NCBI RefSeq assembly: GCF_000968195.1
Contig: NZ_FO704550.1
Coordinates: 930,001 to 994,000 of the forward strand
From: Xenorhabdus doucetiae
Lineage (GTDB): Bacteria > Pseudomonadota > Gammaproteobacteria > Enterobacterales > Enterobacteriaceae
Direction: 5' to 3'
DNA: 64,000 bases
Position 1 is the first letter of the stretch. Each line of letters opens with the position of its first letter. This document shows positions 25,979 through 35,287 of this stretch, piece after piece. The notes beneath the pieces are model-generated. The model had not been told where the DNA came from, searched no databases, and was given only the letters and a program-made list of their open reading frames with translations. The translations under genes were made by a program, and so were the position numbers.

Positions 25979-27313
25979 TTAATTAAGATAAAGGGTCAGC
26001 GCAATACCCGGTTTAATATCTTTGATTTTAATGTTTTTATTCCAATTCATCAGATCATTCAGGTTTACACCGTGGCGTTTAGCAATGCTGAAAAATGAAT
26101 CACCTTTGCGCACTTGGTAGGTGACGGGGCCATTATTATCAACTTTTAGTACTTGGCCGATCTTGAGCCGATCAGCGGTTTTTAAGCTGTTCAACCTTTG
26201 CAACTCGCGGTGCGTTGTATTGAAGCGCTTCGCAATTGCTGACAATGTATCTCCGGTACGAACCGTATAGTGGCTTTGTTGCTGTAACTTGCGATTGCTG
26301 TGCGCAACAGCCAGGCGAATGTCTTGCAAGACTTTTTTATCTGCCAGGAACGTCTTAAATTGGTCTGCGTTCATTTTGGGCAGCATAATGTAATGCGGCC
26401 CATGAGGAGACGTTATACCTTGTTTATAGCCAGAGTTATAGGCCCTGATTGATGTCAGCGATAGCCCGGAGAGTTCAGCCGCCTGTGATAACATAATTTG
26501 TTGCCCGACTTCCACTTTAGCCAGTGCTTGTTGGCTGTTCGGCTTGGGAAGTTTGAAACTAAATTTTTCGTTATGGCGAATGATATGACTCAGTGCCAAG
26601 ATCTTGGGAACATAATGCATGGTTTCCCGTGGCAGTGACAACGACCAGAAATCGGTGGGTTTCCCTTGGGCTTTATTGTCCTTGATGGCACGCAGAACCC
26701 GGCCTTCACCACTGTTGTAAGCGGCAATCGTCAAAAGCCAATCCCCATTAAATCGTGCATTGAGGTGTTCCAGCATATCAAGGGCAACGGTCGTTGATGC
26801 CGCAACGTCACGACGGGCATCGTACCATTTATCTTGTGTCAGGCCATAATGACGGCCTGTACTTGGGATAATCTGCCATAAGCCGGCTGCCTTGGCGTAA
26901 GAAGTTGCATGGGGGTTAAATGCACTTTCCACGATGGGCAGAAATACCAGCTCCATTGGCATATGTCGCTCATCAAGTTGCTCAACTATCCAATAAATAT
27001 ACGGCTCGGCACGCAATATTACATTTTGGATATGGCTCTTGTGTTTTAAGTAATAGTTTTGTTGCTCGCTCACCCTGCTATTATCAGGAATCTCCATCTT
27101 CAACTCATCGTGAATATGTCCCCACAAATCTTGTTGGGCTGTCGGACTCACTTTCCAGTTTGCAGAATCTCCTGATCCTGCAATACCGTCTGCTTTCTGA
27201 TTCGTTGAAGACATCTTCTTCTGTGCTTGTTGCTGGGAAGGAGCCTTGGGTTGCAGGCTCGATTGACACCCAGCAAGAAGAACAGAGGCGAACAAAATCG
27301 CTTTTGTCTTCAT
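25979..27313 (-). CDS. mltD: Membrane-bound lytic murein transglycosylase D
   Basis: 444 residues from the ATG at 27313 (MKTKAILFASVLLAGCQSS), where the lipoprotein signal begins; the ATG at 27334 adds an unneeded leader. Lipobox LLAGC at residue 16. The SLT catalytic domain shows PIVESAFNPHATSYAKAAGL with the catalytic Glu, and the typical IAAYNSGEGRVLRAI. Two LysM repeats follow (YTVRTGDTLSAIAKRFNTT and YQVRKGDSFFSIAKRHGV). It cleaves glycan strands in the periplasm at the outer membrane. The neighbour gloB is in the conserved enterobacterial position. Confidence 0.95.
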   Translation of the reverse strand: MKTKAILFASVLLAGCQSSLQPKAPSQQQAQKKMSSTNQKADGIAGSGDSANWKVSPTAQQDLWGHIHDELKMEIPDNSRVSEQQNYYLKHKSHIQNVILRAEPYIYWIVEQLDERHMPMELVFLPIVESAFNPHATSYAKAAGLWQIIPSTGRHYGLTQDKWYDARRDVAASTTVALDMLEHLNARFNGDWLLTIAAYNSGEGRVLRAIKDNKAQGKPTDFWSLSLPRETMHYVPKILALSHIIRHNEKFSFKLPKPNSQQALAKVEVGQQIMLSQAAELSGLSLTSIRAYNSGYKQGITSPHGPHYIMLPKMNADQFKTFLADKKVLQDIRLAVAHSNRKLQQQSHYTVRTGDTLSAIAKRFNTTHRELQRLNSLKTADRLKIGQVLKVDNNGPVTYQVRKGDSFFSIAKRHGVNLNDLMNWNKNIKIKDIKPGIALTLYLN

Positions 27314-27385
27314 GTTCTTTTCTGATGTTTGCATAAAAGGTGAGCAATGATACTGACCTATTACGCAGAAGACAACCCAACAGAA

Positions 27386-28141
27386 TTAAAACCGATCTTT
27401 ATAAGCCCTTAATTGCTGAAAAACAGAAGAAAGTGGTATTGAATTAGGTTTGATACCGATATTTTTTTGTAAATCAATATCGTGACAATTTAAGAAAACA
27501 TTGATTTTTTTCTCTGTTTGTAAATTTGTGGGCACTGTTGCTTGGCTATTTTCACGTAGTTTAAGAATGTCTTGATAATAATCGTGAATAAGCGGGTTAT
27601 CAGGTAATACTGCTTTTGCAAATTTCATATTTGCCGCAGTGTATTCGTGAGCACAGCAGATCAAGGTATCATCGGGTAATGATGAAATTTTCTCCAGCGA
27701 GGAAAACATTTGTTCGGCAGTGCCTTCAAACAGGCGTCCACAACCGCCAGAAAATAGCGTATCTCCACAAAACAGATAGGGAGCCTGATAGAATGCAATG
27801 TGACCCAGTGTATGCCCTGGCAGTTCCATAACACGGAAAGAGAAACTTCCTATCTCAACGGTGTTATGTTCATGGACAATATGCGTTGCGCCTTTGTCTT
27901 GGGTCTCTTCAGGGCCATATACCGGGAGTTCGGGGTAGTGTTTGAGTAGTCCGGGAACGCCGCCAACGTGATCAGAATGGTGATGTGTCAACAGGATCGC
28001 CGCGGGAATAAGTGGGTTTGCTGCTAGAATATCAATGACAGGCTGTGATTCAGCAGGATCGATAATGACACAATGCTTGTTTTCATCACAAAGTAGCCAA
28101 ATGTAGTTATCTGAAAGGGCTGGGATCCTGATAAGCTCCAT
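27386..28141 (-). CDS. gloB: Hydroxyacylglutathione hydrolase (glyoxalase II)
   Basis: 251 residues from the ATG at 28141 (MELIRIPALSDNYIWLL), the normal GloB start; the frame opens 6 codons earlier. Metal motif LLTHHHSDHVGG, then GHTLGHIAFY, FCGDTLFSGGCGRLFEG and CCAHEYTAANMKFA are all present. It hydrolyses S-lactoylglutathione to D-lactate and glutathione in methylglyoxal detoxification. Divergent from yafS, as in E. coli. Confidence 0.95.
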   Translation of the reverse strand: MELIRIPALSDNYIWLLCDENKHCVIIDPAESQPVIDILAANPLIPAAILLTHHHSDHVGGVPGLLKHYPELPVYGPEETQDKGATHIVHEHNTVEIGSFSFRVMELPGHTLGHIAFYQAPYLFCGDTLFSGGCGRLFEGTAEQMFSSLEKISSLPDDTLICCAHEYTAANMKFAKAVLPDNPLIHDYYQDILKLRENSQATVPTNLQTEKKINVFLNCHDIDLQKNIGIKPNSIPLSSVFQQLRAYKDRF

Positions 28142-28192
28142 TATATGCCTCATTTTCATAGTAGGTTTATAGTAGGTTGAAAGGAAGATGAC

Positions 28193-28912
28193 ATGCGATC
28201 AGCACGTTCAATCAAGCAAATAACCCTCCCGGTTTCTTGGGCTGAGTTACCGTGGGGAGAATATTACCGTGTTGCCCTGGAACGTCAATTGGAACCGTGG
28301 TGGCCAAAAATCTTTGGTTTTCATTTAGTGAAAGTCGGTAACTTAAGTGCCGAAATTGATACTCGTTCCTGTTTGGTCAGCCATCAAATCAATGTCGGAT
28401 CACAAGGGCAAAATATGGACGTCATTGCTGATCCCCATTACCTCCCTTTTGCAACTAAATCTGTTGATGCTTGTTTGCTGGCGCATATGCTGACTTATAG
28501 TATTGATCCACATTGGCTCTTGAGAGAAGTCGATAGGATCATGATAGACGACGGTTGGTTGGTTATCAGTGGGTTTAATCCAATAAGCCTGCTAGGGTTA
28601 AGGAAAGTGATTACCCCGATATATCGTCGTCAATCTTGCCAAGCCCAGATGTTTTCAATGTTGCGCCAATTGGATTGGTTGCGTCTGCTTAATTATGAAG
28701 TGATTCACCATGCTAACTTCCATATTTTACCGTGGCAAAAAAGCAGCAAGCGTCTTGATAACGCCTGTCTGTCAATATTGGGTTGTTTGAATGTGATTAT
28801 TGCCCGCAAGCGGACAATACCATTAACATTAAACTCTATGCGGGCGACATTGTTGAAACCGAAATTCAGTAATGCGTTGGGAGCGGCGAAAAATGTTCAC
28901 CGACGATATTAA
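28193..28912 (+). CDS. yafS: YafS-like SAM-dependent methyltransferase
   Basis: 239 residues. The class I methyltransferase fold is recognisable though motif I is weak: MDVIADPHYLPFATKSVDAC, LLAHMLTYSIDPHWLLREVD and WLVISGFNPISLLGLRK. The gene occupies the yafS position between gloB (divergent) and rnhA (convergent). The substrate is unknown. It ends 9 bases before the rnhA stop, so the two share a short convergent junction. Confidence 0.88.
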   Translation: MRSARSIKQITLPVSWAELPWGEYYRVALERQLEPWWPKIFGFHLVKVGNLSAEIDTRSCLVSHQINVGSQGQNMDVIADPHYLPFATKSVDACLLAHMLTYSIDPHWLLREVDRIMIDDGWLVISGFNPISLLGLRKVITPIYRRQSCQAQMFSMLRQLDWLRLLNYEVIHHANFHILPWQKSSKRLDNACLSILGCLNVIIARKRTIPLTLNSMRATLLKPKFSNALGAAKNVHRRY

Positions 28913-28920
28913 TTGACAGG

Positions 28921-29391
28921 TTAATTTTCGCTTTCGATATAACCATTATCTGCTTGAGTAGGGCTATTAGCGGCTGTGCGAGCCAATTCATCACACTGTT
29001 CATTCTCCCGATGTCCGGCGTGGCCTTTGACCCAACGCCAATCAATATCATGCAGCGAGATAGCGTTATCGAGTCGCTGCCACAGATCGACATTGACGAC
29101 GGGGGATTTATCCGCTTTTCTCCAGCCGCGCTTTTTCCAGTTATGGATCCATTGGGTGATCCCTTGGCGCACATATTGGCTGTCCGTCGTCAAGATCACA
29201 GTACAGGGTCGTTTAAGCGCTTCCAGTCCGATGATGGCGGCCATTAACTCCATGCGGTTATTGGTGGTGCGAAAATAACCCCCACTCAAGGTTTTTTCTT
29301 GCTGTTGGTAGCGGAGTAAAATGCCATATCCGCCGGGGCCGGGATTGCCGAGGCAAGAACCATCGGTGAAAATTTCTACCTGTTTGTTCAT
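28921..29391 (-). CDS. rnhA: Ribonuclease HI
   Basis: 156 residues, normal length. The catalytic carboxylates are visible: D in EIFTDGSCLGNPGPGGYG, E in NRMELMAAI, D in LTTDSQYV and D in ENEQCDELAR. It degrades RNA in RNA:DNA hybrids. It is divergent from dnaQ with 63 bases between starts, the conserved overlapping promoter arrangement. Confidence 0.97.
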   Translation of the reverse strand: MNKQVEIFTDGSCLGNPGPGGYGILLRYQQQEKTLSGGYFRTTNNRMELMAAIIGLEALKRPCTVILTTDSQYVRQGITQWIHNWKKRGWRKADKSPVVNVDLWQRLDNAISLHDIDWRWVKGHAGHRENEQCDELARTAANSPTQADNGYIESEN

Positions 29392-29454
29392 CTTTGGTAG
29401 ACTCTTCCTATATCATCTTTAATCAAAACTCTAAGTCTGACACAAAAAAACACT

Positions 29455-30204
29455 ATGAGCACTGCTATTACCCGCCAAATCGTCCTCGATACCGAAACAA
29501 CCGGTATGAACAAGTTGGGTGTTCACTATGAGGGACACAATATCATTGAGATTGGTGCTGTGGAGGTGATCAACCGTCGCCTGACAGGGCGCCATTTTCA
29601 TCTTTATATCAAACCAGAACGTTTGGTTGACCCCGAAGCCTTTGAAGTTCACGGCATCAGTGATGAATTTTTGCAGGATAAACCAAAATTTGCGGATATC
29701 GCGGATGAATTCATTGAATTTATCCGTGGTGCTGAGTTGATTATTCATAACGCAACGTTTGATATCGGTTTTATGGATTATGAATTCAGTAAACTGAATC
29801 GAGGCATTCCACCTACCGCTGAGTTTTGTACCATTACCGATAGCTTGACGCTGGCAAGGCAACTTTTCCCCGGCAAGCGTAATAACCTTGATGCGTTGTG
29901 TGACCGTTACCAGATCGACAACTCAAAACGAACTCTCCACGGGGCATTGCTCGATGCCGAAATTCTGTCTGATGTTTATCTGGCAATGACCGGTGGCCAG
30001 ACATCATTAGCGTTCTCGATGGAAGGGGAAACGTCAGGCACGACTCAGGTTACAGAAATCCAGCAGATCACTCGCCCGCAGGCCGGGCTGAGAGTGGTTT
30101 ATGCTTCTGATGACGAATTAGTTCAGCATGAATCTCGTTTGGATCTGGTGGAAAAGAAAGGAGGCAGTTGCCTTTGGCGTTCCAAACCTGAACAGTTACA
30201 TTGA
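29455..30204 (+). CDS. dnaQ: DNA polymerase III epsilon subunit (proofreading)
   Basis: 249 residues. The DEDDh exonuclease motifs are intact: IVLDTETTGMN, HNATFDIGFMDYEF and LHGALLDAEILSDVYL. The C-terminal tail that binds the alpha subunit is present. Start at 29455 corresponds to MSTAITRQIVLDTETTG. It lies directly upstream of tRNA-Asp, as in E. coli. Confidence 0.97.
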   Translation: MSTAITRQIVLDTETTGMNKLGVHYEGHNIIEIGAVEVINRRLTGRHFHLYIKPERLVDPEAFEVHGISDEFLQDKPKFADIADEFIEFIRGAELIIHNATFDIGFMDYEFSKLNRGIPPTAEFCTITDSLTLARQLFPGKRNNLDALCDRYQIDNSKRTLHGALLDAEILSDVYLAMTGGQTSLAFSMEGETSGTTQVTEIQQITRPQAGLRVVYASDDELVQHESRLDLVEKKGGSCLWRSKPEQLH

Positions 30205-30341
30205 AAAGCCGTGGCAAAATGGAGATAACTGCATGATTAAGGTGAAAAAATGTGCAAACGAACCGTTTTGTTATAAAAAGCGATTGACGGAATTTACCGT
30301 AGCCCGTATTATCCACCCCGTTCTTAACCAGAACGCCATGC

Positions 30342-30418
30342 GGTGCGGTAGTTCAGTTGGTTAGAATACCGGCCTGTCACGCCGGGGGTCGCGGGTTCGA
30401 GTCCCGTCCGCACCGCCA
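30342..30418 (+). tRNA. aspV: tRNA-Asp (GTC)
   Basis: 77 bases including CCA. Acceptor GGTGCGG pairs with CCGCACC before GCCA; the anticodon loop reads CTGTCAC, giving GTC; the T loop is GGTTCGAGTCC. It sits after dnaQ, the aspV position of enterobacteria and a common island insertion site. Confidence 0.97.
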
Positions 30419-30427
30419 GAATCTATA

Positions 30428-30456
30428 AGCCCTGAGTTTTTGACTCAGGGTTTTTT
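30428..30456 (+). terminator. Rho-independent terminator after tRNA-Asp
   Basis: CCCTGAG (30430-30436) pairs with CTCAGGG (30444-30450), followed by TTTTTT. It begins 12 bases after the tRNA CCA end. Confidence 0.85.
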
Positions 30457-30471
30457 CTTTTTCTAAAGAAT

Positions 30472-31017
30472 TCAAATCAACTTATAAAAATAGGTTGTCC
30501 CTGAAAATTCCCCAGTGGAATTAAGCGCAAAGTTCGGGATCTGCCCGGCTTCAATAAAGCCACATTTTCGATACAGGGCTGAAGCTGGATCATGAGTGCG
30601 TGTATCTAAGACCAGCAAACGGCGTTGATGCTGCTTTGCCAGCCGTTCCAGTTCATTCATTAGCATCCTGCCAATCCCACGCTGGCGATAAGCGGTATGT
30701 ACTATCAATTTTTCGACATCAGCACGATGCAGGCCGTTCTTTTTCTTGCAGAGGGAAAGTTGCACTGAACCTGCGATGTTTTCACCCTCTAGCGCGACCA
30801 GCAGCAATCGATGACCGGATGTGAGATCTGTTTCGACATCCTGCCAATATTGCTCCGCTTCGTTCTTTTCCAGTGGTGCAATAAAGCCGATGGAGGCATC
30901 ACTTTCGACGCAATCATGCAGTAAGTGAATAAGCCCATCGCGTTTTGGCTTGATGGAATTTAATTGCATGATGGTTGGGGCGGATATTGGGGCAGATGTA
31001 GGGAGGGATTTTGTCAT
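30472..31017 (-). CDS. GNAT-family N-acetyltransferase
   Basis: 181 residues from the ATG at 31017; the ATG at 30969 (MQLNSIKPKRDG) is also possible and neither has a clear ribosome binding site. The acetyl-CoA motif is VEKLIVHTAYRQRGIGRMLM (R/Q-x-x-G-x-G/A), followed by LLVLDTRTHDPASALYRKCG and EAGQIPNFAL. This type is close to enzymes that acetylate small toxic amines such as phosphinothricin- or tabtoxin-type compounds, but the substrate cannot be read. It stands alone after the tRNA. Confidence 0.85.
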   Translation of the reverse strand: MTKSLPTSAPISAPTIMQLNSIKPKRDGLIHLLHDCVESDASIGFIAPLEKNEAEQYWQDVETDLTSGHRLLLVALEGENIAGSVQLSLCKKKNGLHRADVEKLIVHTAYRQRGIGRMLMNELERLAKQHQRRLLVLDTRTHDPASALYRKCGFIEAGQIPNFALNSTGEFSGTTYFYKLI

Positions 31018-31278
31018 TTGTAGTAAGAGTTAGAATAAAATAGGGTTTAAAAAATATAGATAGTTTAATATTTAGTATATAAAAATGTCAACTAAAACTC
31101 CCCTTGTAATTATATTATTATGGCTTGTGATGTTTTTTGATTTCGTTTTATATTGTGGCTATTTACGCTTGAAACTTTATTTTTTCGTAAATAGCCACAT
31201 TCCACTTATTGTTGAATCTTAGTTGTAATATTTTATGGAGCTAATTTCTGTTTTTAGATTTATTTTCTGATTATTATT

Positions 31279-32133
31279 TTAATCGCGAATAATTTGATCC
31301 TCTGGGTTATAAGTGAAAGTCGCATCTTGACTGTAGTCAGAAGGAAGCTCTATCCGTACAATTGGTATTATTTTCCCTGTAGAGTTAAGAAAATCTCGTT
31401 GATCATGTTGTGCTCCTGCCAGCCCTTCCTGAAGATAAAAAAAGGCTTCGATAGGTAATTCATGGGGAATATTTTGGGGCCAAGTAGCTAATATTAATTC
31501 ATTATTTACTGTCAACGGGAGCTGTAAACGAGCTTTAATTCCCTGTATAAAGGCATCAGCATGATTTGCCCCTGGTTTAATGCTGACATCAAAACCACAC
31601 TGATTCTCCTCATCGCTTCCATTGTTTATCCACTGTTGGGCGGTTGTAATGCCTTGTTGTTGACAAGGCGCACTTCCAGGAATGCCGGGAATAGCACCAC
31701 ATCCTTTGTCATTTCTGTCTGCAGAAACGGCATTGATGGGGAAATAGCAAAGCGCTTCAGGGTGCTCTTTATTATTTGCTGAGGTTGATAAATAAGGAGA
31801 AAAAATAAACCCATTTGTGTAGCCAGCATCTAATGTAATGAGCTTAGAATCTGTTCTCAAGTAAGAAAATGAAACACCACCACTACGTTGCGAATGTGGA
31901 CTTGGATTCCAAGAATAATAATTATCTGAAGGAACTGTTCCTCTCAACATAATTCCGGAACATAAAAATGCAGGACGATTTTCATCGCCACAATCATTTC
32001 TAGTATCGTTGTATCTCTGAGTTAATTCTGTCGCAAGATCGTAACCAGACTGTGTATTTATTGAATTAACGTCAGCAAAAGCTATTTGTAACCCTAATAA
32101 ATATAATGAAATAAAAATAATTATTCTTTTCAT
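31279..32133 (-). CDS. Halovibrin (HvnA)-like secreted protein
   Basis: 284 residues. Signal peptide MKRIIIFISLYLLGLQIAFA. The mature sequence follows the halovibrin pattern as I recall it: NTQSGYDLATELTQRYNDTR, AFLCSGIMLRGT, WNPSPHSQRSGGVSFSYLR, EALCYFPINA and CGAIPGIPGSAPCQQQGI. Several cysteines suggest disulfides. Vibrio halovibrins were reported as secreted NAD-acting enzymes; homologues in insect pathogens and pseudomonads are of unknown role. It is isolated in AT-rich DNA downstream of tRNA-Asp, consistent with acquisition. Family call moderate. Confidence 0.6.
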   Translation of the reverse strand: MKRIIIFISLYLLGLQIAFADVNSINTQSGYDLATELTQRYNDTRNDCGDENRPAFLCSGIMLRGTVPSDNYYSWNPSPHSQRSGGVSFSYLRTDSKLITLDAGYTNGFIFSPYLSTSANNKEHPEALCYFPINAVSADRNDKGCGAIPGIPGSAPCQQQGITTAQQWINNGSDEENQCGFDVSIKPGANHADAFIQGIKARLQLPLTVNNELILATWPQNIPHELPIEAFFYLQEGLAGAQHDQRDFLNSTGKIIPIVRIELPSDYSQDATFTYNPEDQIIRD

Positions 32134-32917
32134 GTTATTTCCTTAATAATTTTTGAATGTAGTTGAATAAATTTAATAATAGTGATAATCTGCAATCTTC
32201 TCCCGCGCGATGCGCGGGAGAAGATTGACTTCTATCATTTTTAAACGCTATTTAAATGATGCTGAGCTTATAAGTTCACTTTTTTATATCATTAATTCAA
32301 ATTCCTTTTTTTTATCATCTAATAATTAAATTTTATTGAGTTTGTGGCATGTTTTTATGAGTTATTTTTATATTTAGTGATAATTTATTGGAGGCAAAAA
32401 TAGAATAATGATAGTTGGTCATAAATGGTTTATTAAAAAAATTTTATTTTGATTTTTCTTTTTTATAGCGATATTATTTTTTCCAATATTAGCTCAGGTA
32501 TCTACCTTACTCTGAAACAATTGGTTTCTGAAATTAGATTGGCTGTAATTCGTACAGGTTTATCCGTTAGTCAAAATATATTACAAGTGAATCTTAAGTG
32601 TTTTGAGTATGAAAATTCTGACATCTACCTTTCTCTAAATCAGTAAATTTTTCCAGTCAAAGAAGGTTATCACGTTTATCGCATCTTCATAACTTGGCAT
32701 AAAAACGCGGCTTTTCGGCCTTGATTAACCTATTGGGTATCGTGTTTAATACGTGGCTTTCTATTGCGCAAATCACGCTAGGAAATGACTCCCTATTTGC
32801 GCAAAAATACCCTGATTGTACGCATTGCCACAAGAAAGCAGCAAAACAACGGGGTAAATCAAAGAATTATTGCCAAGGAGAAATTAAGATAGTCCTCCTT
32901 AAACTGACGTTAATTAT
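32134..32917. other. Gap of about 780 bases with one long GC-rich hairpin
   Basis: Between the halovibrin-like gene and tktA no gene is supported; frames at 32449 and 32721 have no recognisable product. The notable element is a 16-bp perfect stem at 32193-32208/32212-32227 around a 3-base loop. Confidence 0.5.
32193..32227. repeat. Perfect 16-bp GC-rich inverted repeat
   Basis: CAATCTTCTCCCGCGC and its exact complement flank GAT. It lies 60 bases upstream of the halovibrin-like start in otherwise AT-rich DNA. It could be a terminator of a lost gene, a dispersed palindromic repeat, or a regulatory hairpin. Confidence 0.6.
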
Positions 32918-32946
32918 CTGACATTAATGATTGCGGTTTGTATACT
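32918..32946 (+). promoter_or_regulatory. Probable sigma-70 promoter of tktA
   Basis: CTGACA at 32918-32923 and TATACT at 32941-32946 are separated by 17 bases, 5 of 6 matches in each hexamer to consensus. It ends about 58 bases before the tktA ATG. Confidence 0.6.
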
Positions 32947-33004
32947 GCGCTGCGAAAATTAGTCCTTAGTTCACTAAACGCTTTTATCCGACTTGGAGTA
33001 AAGA

Positions 33005-34999
33005 ATGACCACTCGTAAAACCCTTGCTAATGCTATCCGCTTTTTGAGCATGGACGCTGTGCAGAAAGCAAAATCAGGGCATCCCGGCGCACCAATGGGA
33101 ATGGCCGACATTGCCGAAGTGCTGTGGCGCGATTATTTGAACCATAACCCTTCTAATCCAAGCTGGGTTGATCGTGACCGTTTTGTGTTATCCAATGGTC
33201 ATGGCTCCATGCTGATATACAGCCTTCTGCATCTGACGGGTTATGATGTTTCTATTGATGATTTGAAAAATTTCCGTCAATTGCACTCTAAAACGCCGGG
33301 CCATCCAGAATATGGCTATACTCCAGGCGTAGAAACCACCACTGGCCCATTGGGGCAGGGTATTGCCAATGCAGTCGGTTTTGCGATTGCAGAACGCACA
33401 CTGGCAGCGCAGTTCAACCGTCCCGGCCATGATATCGTCGATCACTTCACTTATGTGTTTATGGGTGACGGCTGCATGATGGAAGGGATCTCCCATGAAG
33501 TTTGCTCTTTGGCCGGTACGCTGAAACTGGGCAAATTAATTGCATTCTATGATGACAACGGCATCTCTATCGATGGTGAAGTAGAAGGTTGGTTCACCGA
33601 TGACACCGCAGCACGCTTTGAAGCCTATGGCTGGCATGTTATCCGTGGCGTAGATGGCCATGACTCTGGGGCGATTGCAGCAGCGATTGAAGCCGCACGT
33701 CAAGAGACAGGCAAACCCTCCCTGTTGATGTGCAAAACCATCATCGGTTTTGGCTCACCAAACAAAGCCGGTAAAGAAGAGTGTCACGGTGCTCCGCTGG
33801 GGGATGCTGAAATCGAAGCAACCCGCAAGGCGCTGGGTTGGGAACATCCTGCGTTTGACATTCCTCAGGACATTTACGCTGGCTGGAACGCGCAAGAATC
33901 AGGTAAGACTAAAGAAGCTGCTTGGGACGAGAAATTTGCGGCCTATGCGAATGCTTACCCAGAACTGGCCGCTGAATTCACTCGCCGTACCCACGGTGAA
34001 CTGCCGGCAAACTGGGAAGCCGAATCCAAGGCATTCATTGAAAACCTGCAACAAAATCCCGCCTCCATTGCCAGCCGCAAAGCATCACAAAATGCACTGG
34101 AAGCATTCGGTAAAGTTCTGCCGGAATTTATGGGCGGCTCCGCTGACTTAGCACCGAGTAACCTGACCATGTGGTCTGGCTCCAAGCCACTGAACGACGT
34201 TCAGGACGGTAACTATATTCACTATGGTGTACGTGAGTTCGGCATGTCTGCCATCATGAACGGTATCGCACTGCACGGTGGTTTTGTACCTTATGGCGCA
34301 ACCTTCCTAATGTTCGTCGAATATGCCCGTAACGCGGTGCGTATGGCGGCGCTGATGAAAGTGCGCAGCATCTTCGTTTATACCCACGATTCCATCGGCC
34401 TGGGTGAAGATGGCCCGACCCACCAGCCAGTAGAACAGATTGCCAGCCTGCGCGTCACGCCAAACATGAGCACATGGCGCCCATGTGACCAGGTTGAATC
34501 TGCGGTGGCGTGGAAATATGCCATTGAGCGCAAAGATGGCCCAACTTCACTGATCTTCTCCCGCCAAAATCTGGCACAGCAGGCGCGTACGGCTGAACAA
34601 TTGGCGAATATCGAGAAAGGCGCTTACATCCTGAAAGATTGTGCCGGTCAGCCTGAGTTGATCTTGATTGCAACAGGTTCCGAAGTCGAACTGGCGGTGA
34701 AAGCGGCTGAACAACTGACTGCCGAAGGTCGTCAGGTTCGCGTGGTTTCCATGCCATCCACCGATGCTTTCGATAAGCAGGATGCGGCATACCGTGAAGC
34801 GGTGCTGCCAGCGGCAGTTTCTGCCCGTGTTGCCATCGAAGCAGGTATTGCTGATTACTGGTTCAAATACGTAGGTATTAACGGCGCTGTTGTCGGCATG
34901 AATACGTTCGGTGAATCTGCACCGGCTGATGAGCTATTCAAAGCGTTTGGTTTCACGGTTGAAAATGTTGTCGCCAAGGCATCCGCTCTGCTGAAATAA
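33005..34999 (+). CDS. tktA: Transketolase
   Basis: 664 residues, full length. Thiamine diphosphate-binding motif GDGCMMEGISHEVCSLAGTL and the transketolase signature GHPGAPMGMADIAEVLW are intact, as are DDNGISIDG and GVREFGMSAIMNGIALHGG. It interconverts pentose phosphates with F6P/G3P. The ribosome binding site is TTGGAG, 8 bases before the ATG. A strong terminator follows at 35020. Confidence 0.97.
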   Translation: MTTRKTLANAIRFLSMDAVQKAKSGHPGAPMGMADIAEVLWRDYLNHNPSNPSWVDRDRFVLSNGHGSMLIYSLLHLTGYDVSIDDLKNFRQLHSKTPGHPEYGYTPGVETTTGPLGQGIANAVGFAIAERTLAAQFNRPGHDIVDHFTYVFMGDGCMMEGISHEVCSLAGTLKLGKLIAFYDDNGISIDGEVEGWFTDDTAARFEAYGWHVIRGVDGHDSGAIAAAIEAARQETGKPSLLMCKTIIGFGSPNKAGKEECHGAPLGDAEIEATRKALGWEHPAFDIPQDIYAGWNAQESGKTKEAAWDEKFAAYANAYPELAAEFTRRTHGELPANWEAESKAFIENLQQNPASIASRKASQNALEAFGKVLPEFMGGSADLAPSNLTMWSGSKPLNDVQDGNYIHYGVREFGMSAIMNGIALHGGFVPYGATFLMFVEYARNAVRMAALMKVRSIFVYTHDSIGLGEDGPTHQPVEQIASLRVTPNMSTWRPCDQVESAVAWKYAIERKDGPTSLIFSRQNLAQQARTAEQLANIEKGAYILKDCAGQPELILIATGSEVELAVKAAEQLTAEGRQVRVVSMPSTDAFDKQDAAYREAVLPAAVSARVAIEAGIADYWFKYVGINGAVVGMNTFGESAPADELFKAFGFTVENVVAKASALLK

Positions 35000-35019
35000 T
35001 CAACAAATTATCCTGATAA

Positions 35020-35060
35020 GCGCATTCGCATCAATTTTAGAGCGAATGCGCTCTTTTTTT
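35020..35060 (+). terminator. tktA terminator
   Basis: GCGCATTCGC (35020-35029) pairs with GCGAATGCGC (35042-35051), followed by TCTTTTTTT. Confidence 0.88.
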
Positions 35061-35287
35061 GTTCAACTTTTCCTCTATGATGTGACGAATGGCGCTTGCC
35101 ATCACGTTTGTTTTCTCGTAACCTGCTCTCATTAAAGCTGAACCGTTTCAGTTTGATGCGTAAATGAGACAATAAAATGTCTTGTCTGTCACAATCTGAT
35201 TAATTTTATGATGAATTATCCGTACAAGCCGACGTTGCTCAGTTATTCTAAGCGGTTGCATGACTACAGAGACATTCAGGGAGTAAC

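Noticed and set aside
30128..30364. 78-codon frame overlapping the dnaQ end and tRNA-Asp
   Set aside because: It runs through the tRNA gene and out of frame with dnaQ, so it cannot be a real gene.
32449..32921. Two short plus-strand frames before tktA
   Set aside because: The second runs into the tktA promoter and neither has a ribosome binding site or similarity; best treated as non-coding.
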